Part shown: positions 61,401 to 64,000 of the stretch, one piece after another | Layout of the letters: each line of letters opens with the position of its first letter | Position numbering within the stretch: position 1 is the stretch's first letter | The notes under the pieces: model-generated | Databases searched by the model: none | Told to the model about the DNA's origin: nothing | What the model saw: the letters and a program-made list of their open reading frames with translations, nothing else | NCBI GenBank assembly: GCA_947247005.1 | Contig: OX365949.1 | Coordinates: 6,086,001-6,150,000, forward strand | Length of the DNA stretch: 64,000 bases | Direction of reading: 5' to 3' | DNA from: Spisula solida | Lineage: Eukaryota > Mollusca > Bivalvia > Venerida > Mactridae | Translations under genes and position numbers: made by a program

Positions 61401-63448
61401 TATCTGGACATTTTTTACATTTCTGGAACCATCCACTATTCCGCAATATTATGTGAAAATTTAGATAAAATTTAATTACCAGATTGTTGTTTCTGTCGTC
61501 TTTTGCAAGGCCTAGTAATAGATACTGCGAATTATTACTAAAAACTGTCCATTAAAATTTCATTTCGGGAAATAATCTTATTCCACAACTTTTATGCCGA
61601 AAACAATAAAAATGCATCCCATAAAACATGATTTGTTGTACTTGATTGCCATTTTTGTACAAAATACGATCATTTGAAAGTCGCTAAATTGGTGTCAAAA
61701 TAAGCCCACAAAGCATGCTATTTTTCAATGAATATTTTTATTAGTTTGATTGGTTGGAATTTGGCGTATTATATATGGACTTATGCCGTAGACCACCAAA
61801 ATTAATTTCTGGGAAGAATTTGCAAACAAAATCGAATTGATATGAAGTTATTGGTGCGTGAACCAACAAGCATTCTTTGGTGTGAATAAGAGTGGTCTCC
61901 CTTGTCTTACTCGTAGACAACAAATAATTTCATTTTGATTGAAAGTTCTAATGAAGGTATCACTAATCGTATGCCATATTACAATTTAATTAATACAGAC
62001 AGTTACTTTTCTAAACCAATACTGCAAAGATGACACAAATTTTGCTTAAAATGAACATTAGGCCGGTGTACTCGAGCATACCATCTTCTAAGTTCAATAC
62101 ATTACTTAATTGTCGACGAAAAGCTATGTTATTTTCCAAATATAGAAAAAAAACATACAACTTTTAGACAGTATTCGTAGAATTCTTCTAAATAATTTCA
62201 TAAAAAAGGAAAAGGACATTACATATGGAACAACTCTCGTAGTTTACACCAATAGTGTGATGCAAACATTTCGCCATCGCCTAGCACTATGCCGTTACAC
62301 TTGTCTTTTCATAGAACTTGTATTAAAAACTTGGTGGCTTCAGCAATGATAATTACATCATACGAGTATATTGGGTTGACTTGGCGTGCTTGAAATTTTA
62401 GAATAGGCATTATATATATGAACTTTGAGTTCAGGCATATTTGAACTTAAATTTGGTAGATTTTTAACAATATTGGCATGTTTTACGATTTCGTAATTAG
62501 ATCAATACTCAGTATATGCGTTTTTGAAATTTGAGTTTACGTATATTTGACCTTTGAGTACAAATTTGATTGAAGGCGTATTAGAACATGGAGTTTCGGT
62601 ATACTTGAACGTTTAGTACACGTTTAGTCTTTTTACCTTTTATTTGAACATTTAGGTATATTTGAACCTTGAACATAAATGTATACATGTCTTAATTTGA
62701 TATACATCATTATTCTTCCCTGTAGACATAATACCATACCAATGACGTATCTCATACAAAAATAGACACATATAATGTAATATTATATAGAATTTACAAG
62801 AAAGCTGTTAGTGTCACCGACCATTGACCGAGAAATGGCTTCAAGAAAAAGCTCACATCAATCATAGGAATCAAAAGTCTACCACTTGATCTCAAATAAC
62901 CATCAAATGTGAATGAACACGGCGGCGGTTACTGACCCATAGCTAATGCAAAGTATCATAAACACTAAGCTAGTTCAGAAAAAAATACTGTTTGTCGTCA
63001 TACCATCACATCACGACGTACATACCATATTACTGGACAGAACTTTTAACAAACTGTGACATTGGTTATGGTAATCTCATCTGATCATTTTTGTAAACAT
63101 TGTCCGCCAATATCTATGTCAGTGTGTATTCTTTGACTGTACATGGGCTTTTTAACTTAAATCAGTCTGTTGAATAATAAATTTATATCTACATGAACAT
63201 GTTTAGAGTTGGTTGATCCAGAAGTCGGAAACACGACAAATAAAGTACTAATTGAAAGTCTTCTTTCAGACAAGTGTCGGTTTAGTTGGCTGAACGTATA
63301 CAGAGTCGCTAGTCGACCGTAACACTCACCTGGCCAAAGTTCCAAGGTCGAACACAGAATTTCCCTACAGTACCCAGCCATATTCTGCCAGTCTCACTAA
63401 GCACGTACTCTTCCCTGTGCGTTTCTTCGTCCACGTAAACCTGGTCCT
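43279..63448 (-). CDS. Transglutaminase, C-terminal 539 residues (5' exons beyond window)
   Basis: Join (minus): 63448-63330, 61274-61167, 51458-51281, 50831-50696, 49473-49370, 48772-48530, 48380-48102, 47098-46938, 45733-45597, 43435-43279; phases agree throughout and stop is TAG at 43281-43279. The enzyme forms Ca2+-dependent isopeptide bonds between protein Gln and Lys. The triad is intact: Cys in YGQCW (codon 51311-51309), His in FHVWNE (49466-49464), Asp in YDPTPQE (49397-49395). CGPASVKA and the C-terminal [15 protein letters not shown] are family hallmarks. Typical members are near 700 residues, so roughly the N-terminal beta-sandwich (150-200 residues) is missing to the right. Whether it is the annulin-like membrane type or a haemocyte type cannot be told without that end. 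Confidence 0.93.
44293..45301. mobile_element. ~1-kb inverted-repeat element filled with CGTAGT / GATCGGCAT motifs
   Basis: GTTCACACTGGG near 44297 and CCCAGTGTGAAC near 45284 are inverted ends with CTACTACGATC-type partners just inside. The interior repeats ATCGTAGTA, GATCGGCATGATCG and GTGGAAACGTGG in both directions; it is far richer in CpG than its surroundings. Lies in the last transglutaminase intron. Confidence 0.65.
45357..45565. mobile_element. ~210-bp inverted-repeat MITE
   Basis: GTCCCACTGAGGA..CCTC and GGCGATGTACTC are matched inverted by GAGTACATCGCCGAGGC and CTCAGTGGGAC. It ends about 30 bases from exon 45597-45733. Confidence 0.6.
45597..45733 (-). CDS. Transglutaminase exon, second C-terminal barrel
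   Basis: Encodes [20 protein letters not shown] then [20 protein letters not shown], matching the barrel 2 pattern ..G.P..V.....NPL..PL....L..EGPG. The donor GTAAGT overlaps AAG TAA, so an unspliced message would stop at once; splicing in phase 2 to 43435 gives the expected C-terminus. Confidence 0.92.
46938..47098 (-). CDS. Transglutaminase exon, end of first C-terminal barrel
   Basis: Encodes [20 protein letters not shown] then beta strands ending [11 protein letters not shown], like the family's ....P.I.I.V segment between the two barrels. Phase 1 in, 0 out; donor GTAAGA. Confidence 0.9.
48102..48380 (-). CDS. Transglutaminase exon, first C-terminal beta-barrel
   Basis: Encodes the linker rich in Asp/Glu/Lys, then [20 protein letters not shown] and a beta-rich stretch with CRYTG. 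Transglutaminases have .....G.D......I.N.S.......L.....YTG here. Acceptor TTTTTACCCAG; donor GTATGA. Phase 1 in and out. Confidence 0.92.
48530..48772 (-). CDS. Transglutaminase exon, CGPASVKA segment
   Basis: Starts [20 protein letters not shown] and continues through [13 protein letters not shown], conserved at the end of the catalytic core. Acceptor AATTCCAG. The upstream intron (48819-49130) holds several decayed copies of this acceptor and the first ~35 exon bases. Phase 1 in and out. Confidence 0.94.
48819..49130. repeat. Decayed tandem copies of a transglutaminase splice acceptor and exon start
   Basis: About four full and one partial copy, period ~71 bases. On the minus strand each shows AATTCCAG, then a stretch like GTGTAGTCACTTGTGGTC and GCCTCCGTGAAAGC, which align with the acceptor and start of exon 48772-48530 (coding CGPASVKA). 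Translations such as [13 protein letters not shown] keep the family residues. Confidence 0.8.
49370..49473 (-). CDS. Transglutaminase exon with catalytic His and Asp
   Basis: Encodes [20 protein letters not shown] then [14 protein letters not shown]. His of FHVWNE and Asp of YDPTPQE complete the triad. Phase 2 in, 1 out; donor GTAGGT. Confidence 0.95.
50696..50831 (-). CDS. Transglutaminase exon (core)
   Basis: Begins [20 protein letters not shown], the conserved R.LGIP.R.VT.F..AHD block, and ends MNDAIW with the Trp completed in the next exon. Phase 1 in, 2 out; donor GTAAGT. Confidence 0.94.
51281..51458 (-). CDS. Transglutaminase exon with catalytic cysteine
   Basis: Encodes [23 protein letters not shown] in part and [20 protein letters not shown] holds the nucleophile. 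Phase 0 in, phase 1 out. Acceptor follows CTCCTTTCCAG. Confidence 0.95.
53440..53570. repeat. Short tandem duplication in transglutaminase intron
   Basis: GTTGTACATACAATGTAGTA occurs twice about 55 bases apart with surrounding similarity. Otherwise 51460-56350 is intron in which I recognise no gene or element. Confidence 0.6.
56351..56529. mobile_element. Near-perfect 180-bp palindrome (foldback MITE)
   Basis: Arms of ~63 bases beginning GTACTAGTTATTCGTCAAAA pair almost perfectly with the right arm. The loop holds a smaller hairpin, CCTCGGCTTCGCCTCGG. Confidence 0.8.
57964..58261. mobile_element. 298-bp Harbinger-like MITE in the LINE
   Basis: TGCTAAGGTCACA and TGTGACCCTAGCA ends, flanked by TTA on both sides (57961-57963, 58262-58264), as expected for PIF/Harbinger. 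It separates FAGDM from the downstream [15 protein letters not shown] block of the LINE. Interior is packed with CGTACGAG motifs. Confidence 0.78.
58637..59518 (+). mobile_element. 5'-truncated LINE end nested in the older LINE
   Basis: An open frame to the stop at 59029-59031 encodes the C-terminal end of a CR1/Jockey-like ORF2: [51 protein letters not shown]. Then comes a 3' UTR ending AAATAAAGTCGTTATTATTA. Opposite orientation to its host element; AAGG at both junctions may be a short target duplication. The intact frame suggests it is younger than its host. Confidence 0.85.
60880..61030 (+). repeat. Dispersed repeat, third copy of a 29.8-kb segment
   Basis: ATGTTTTCTGTGCTCGGCTG and GCTGCCTTCCCTGTC are shared with 29870-29930; a more diverged relative is at 41600. 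Ends at GAAATAAAGACTC. Confidence 0.6.
61167..61274 (-). CDS. Transglutaminase exon (core)
   Basis: 36 codons, [20 protein letters not shown] then [16 protein letters not shown], matching F..D.CL......S....RG.P..V.RA.SA.V of the family. Phase 0 both sides; donor GTAAGT. The next intron is 9.7 kb. Confidence 0.91.
61280..63249. other. Transglutaminase intron without recognised features
   Basis: AT-rich. A loose series of TATATTTGAAC / TTTGAG.TTA motifs at 62380-62690 looks like a decayed tandem repeat. No exon with family similarity is visible. Confidence 0.5.
63250..63325. repeat. Dispersed repeat touching a transglutaminase donor site
   Basis: TACTAATTGAAAGTCTTCTTTCAGACA matches 8690-8720 in parts of up to 20 bases, and a weaker relative lies at 35675-35745. 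All three continue to a GTTACACT/GTAACACT segment; here that runs into the donor of exon 63330-63448. Confidence 0.45.
63330..63448 (-). CDS. Transglutaminase exon (end of N-terminal domain / core start)
   Basis: Encodes [20 protein letters not shown] then [20 protein letters not shown]; the family pattern is D.VY.....R.EYVL...G.I..G.......PWNFGQ. Phase 1 in, so at least one coding exon precedes it, outside the window or unrecognised. Phase 0 out, donor GTGAGT. Confidence 0.92.
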
Positions 63449-64000
63449 CTATGAAAATAAATAAATGCCATATAAATTTATCATATACGTTAACCTTATA
63501 CATAAGAACATTTATCTATTGTATCATAGTTTTACAGAGAAAAATGCAATAACTGTATTACTGCAATGTAAAAGGGTGCAATAACTGCAATACTGCACTC
63601 GGTGCATCTTTTTACCACCATATCCAACTATGATAAATACAGATAGAGAGCAAGCACTTGCGGATTTGATTGATCTCAGAATATATACTTTCTCGTTGGT
63701 TCTAAGATAAGGCCGAAACAAATCAAATGATTTTTAAAGCAGAAAACATCTAACAGACTTATATGTTATGTATGTTTATTTTCCTTGACGCATGTTTCCG
63801 GTGGTAATGGTGTTTGTGCCAAACTGTCGACATAGCAACATCATCATTCAGTTTTCAGTAGACGAAATTATGTTCATATTAAGTTACGCTACTCTTATGT
63901 GGGAATGGTTTTATAGTTATATTCCATGTGGTCGAAGGGTTAGAGGCCTACGAGCCCACCCGCTATGGGAGCACTAGGCTAGAGCCACGCCAATGCTGTC
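63449..64000. other. Transglutaminase upstream intron (to window edge)
   Basis: The exon at 63330-63448 needs a preceding coding exon in phase 1; none is recognisable here, so the missing N-terminal part lies beyond the window. Confidence 0.6.

Overview
The window is animal (metazoan) genomic DNA, AT-rich and full of repeats. The protein families, the long introns, and the tRNA-derived SINE heads, LINE fragments and small inverted-repeat elements all fit a lophotrochozoan, most likely a bivalve mollusc. The species cannot be fixed from the sequence. No bacterial-type operons, CRISPR arrays or rRNA genes were seen.

Two protein genes can be rebuilt exon by exon, both on the minus strand. (1) A complete purple acid phosphatase of the ACP7 / iron-zinc type lies between 36807 (start codon) and 4413 (stop). 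It has nine coding exons with consistent GT-AG borders and phases, giving 562 residues: signal peptide, N-terminal fibronectin-like domain, metallophosphatase core with all metal-ligand motifs, then an added transmembrane segment and cytoplasmic tail. (2) The C-terminal 539 residues of a transglutaminase are coded by ten exons from 63448 to 43279. The complete Cys-His-Asp catalytic triad and both C-terminal beta-barrels are present. Its N-terminal exons lie beyond the right edge. Nothing in the sequence shows that the two enzymes work together; one is a membrane-anchored ectophosphatase or lysosomal-type phosphatase, the other a protein crosslinking enzyme.

Layout: 1-4400, sequence downstream of the phosphatase gene, with dispersed repeats and a 1.1-kb inverted-repeat element. 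4413-36807, phosphatase gene; its introns carry six sizeable tandem arrays and many small transposons. 36808-43278, intergenic, holding LINE 3' ends, a 280-bp satellite and dispersed repeats. 43279-63448, transglutaminase gene; its 9.7-kb intron (51459-61166) holds a broken minus-strand LINE, itself interrupted by a plus-strand LINE end and a small TTA-duplicating element. 63449-64000, intron or upstream sequence of the transglutaminase with no recognisable exon.

The most unusual signal is at splice junctions. The 32-bp array at 9364-10237 is about 27 tandem copies of the phosphatase exon 5 acceptor site plus the first 18 coding bases of that exon. In the transglutaminase gene a ~71-bp unit at about 48819-49130 repeats, in decayed form, the acceptor and first ~35 bases of exon 48530-48772. 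A third array (20-bp unit, ~2.4 kb) begins within about 10 bases of the exon 3 donor. Two hAT-like copies with matching 6-bp target duplications, and three unrelated small transposons packed with self-similar CpG-rich motifs, are also worth attention.
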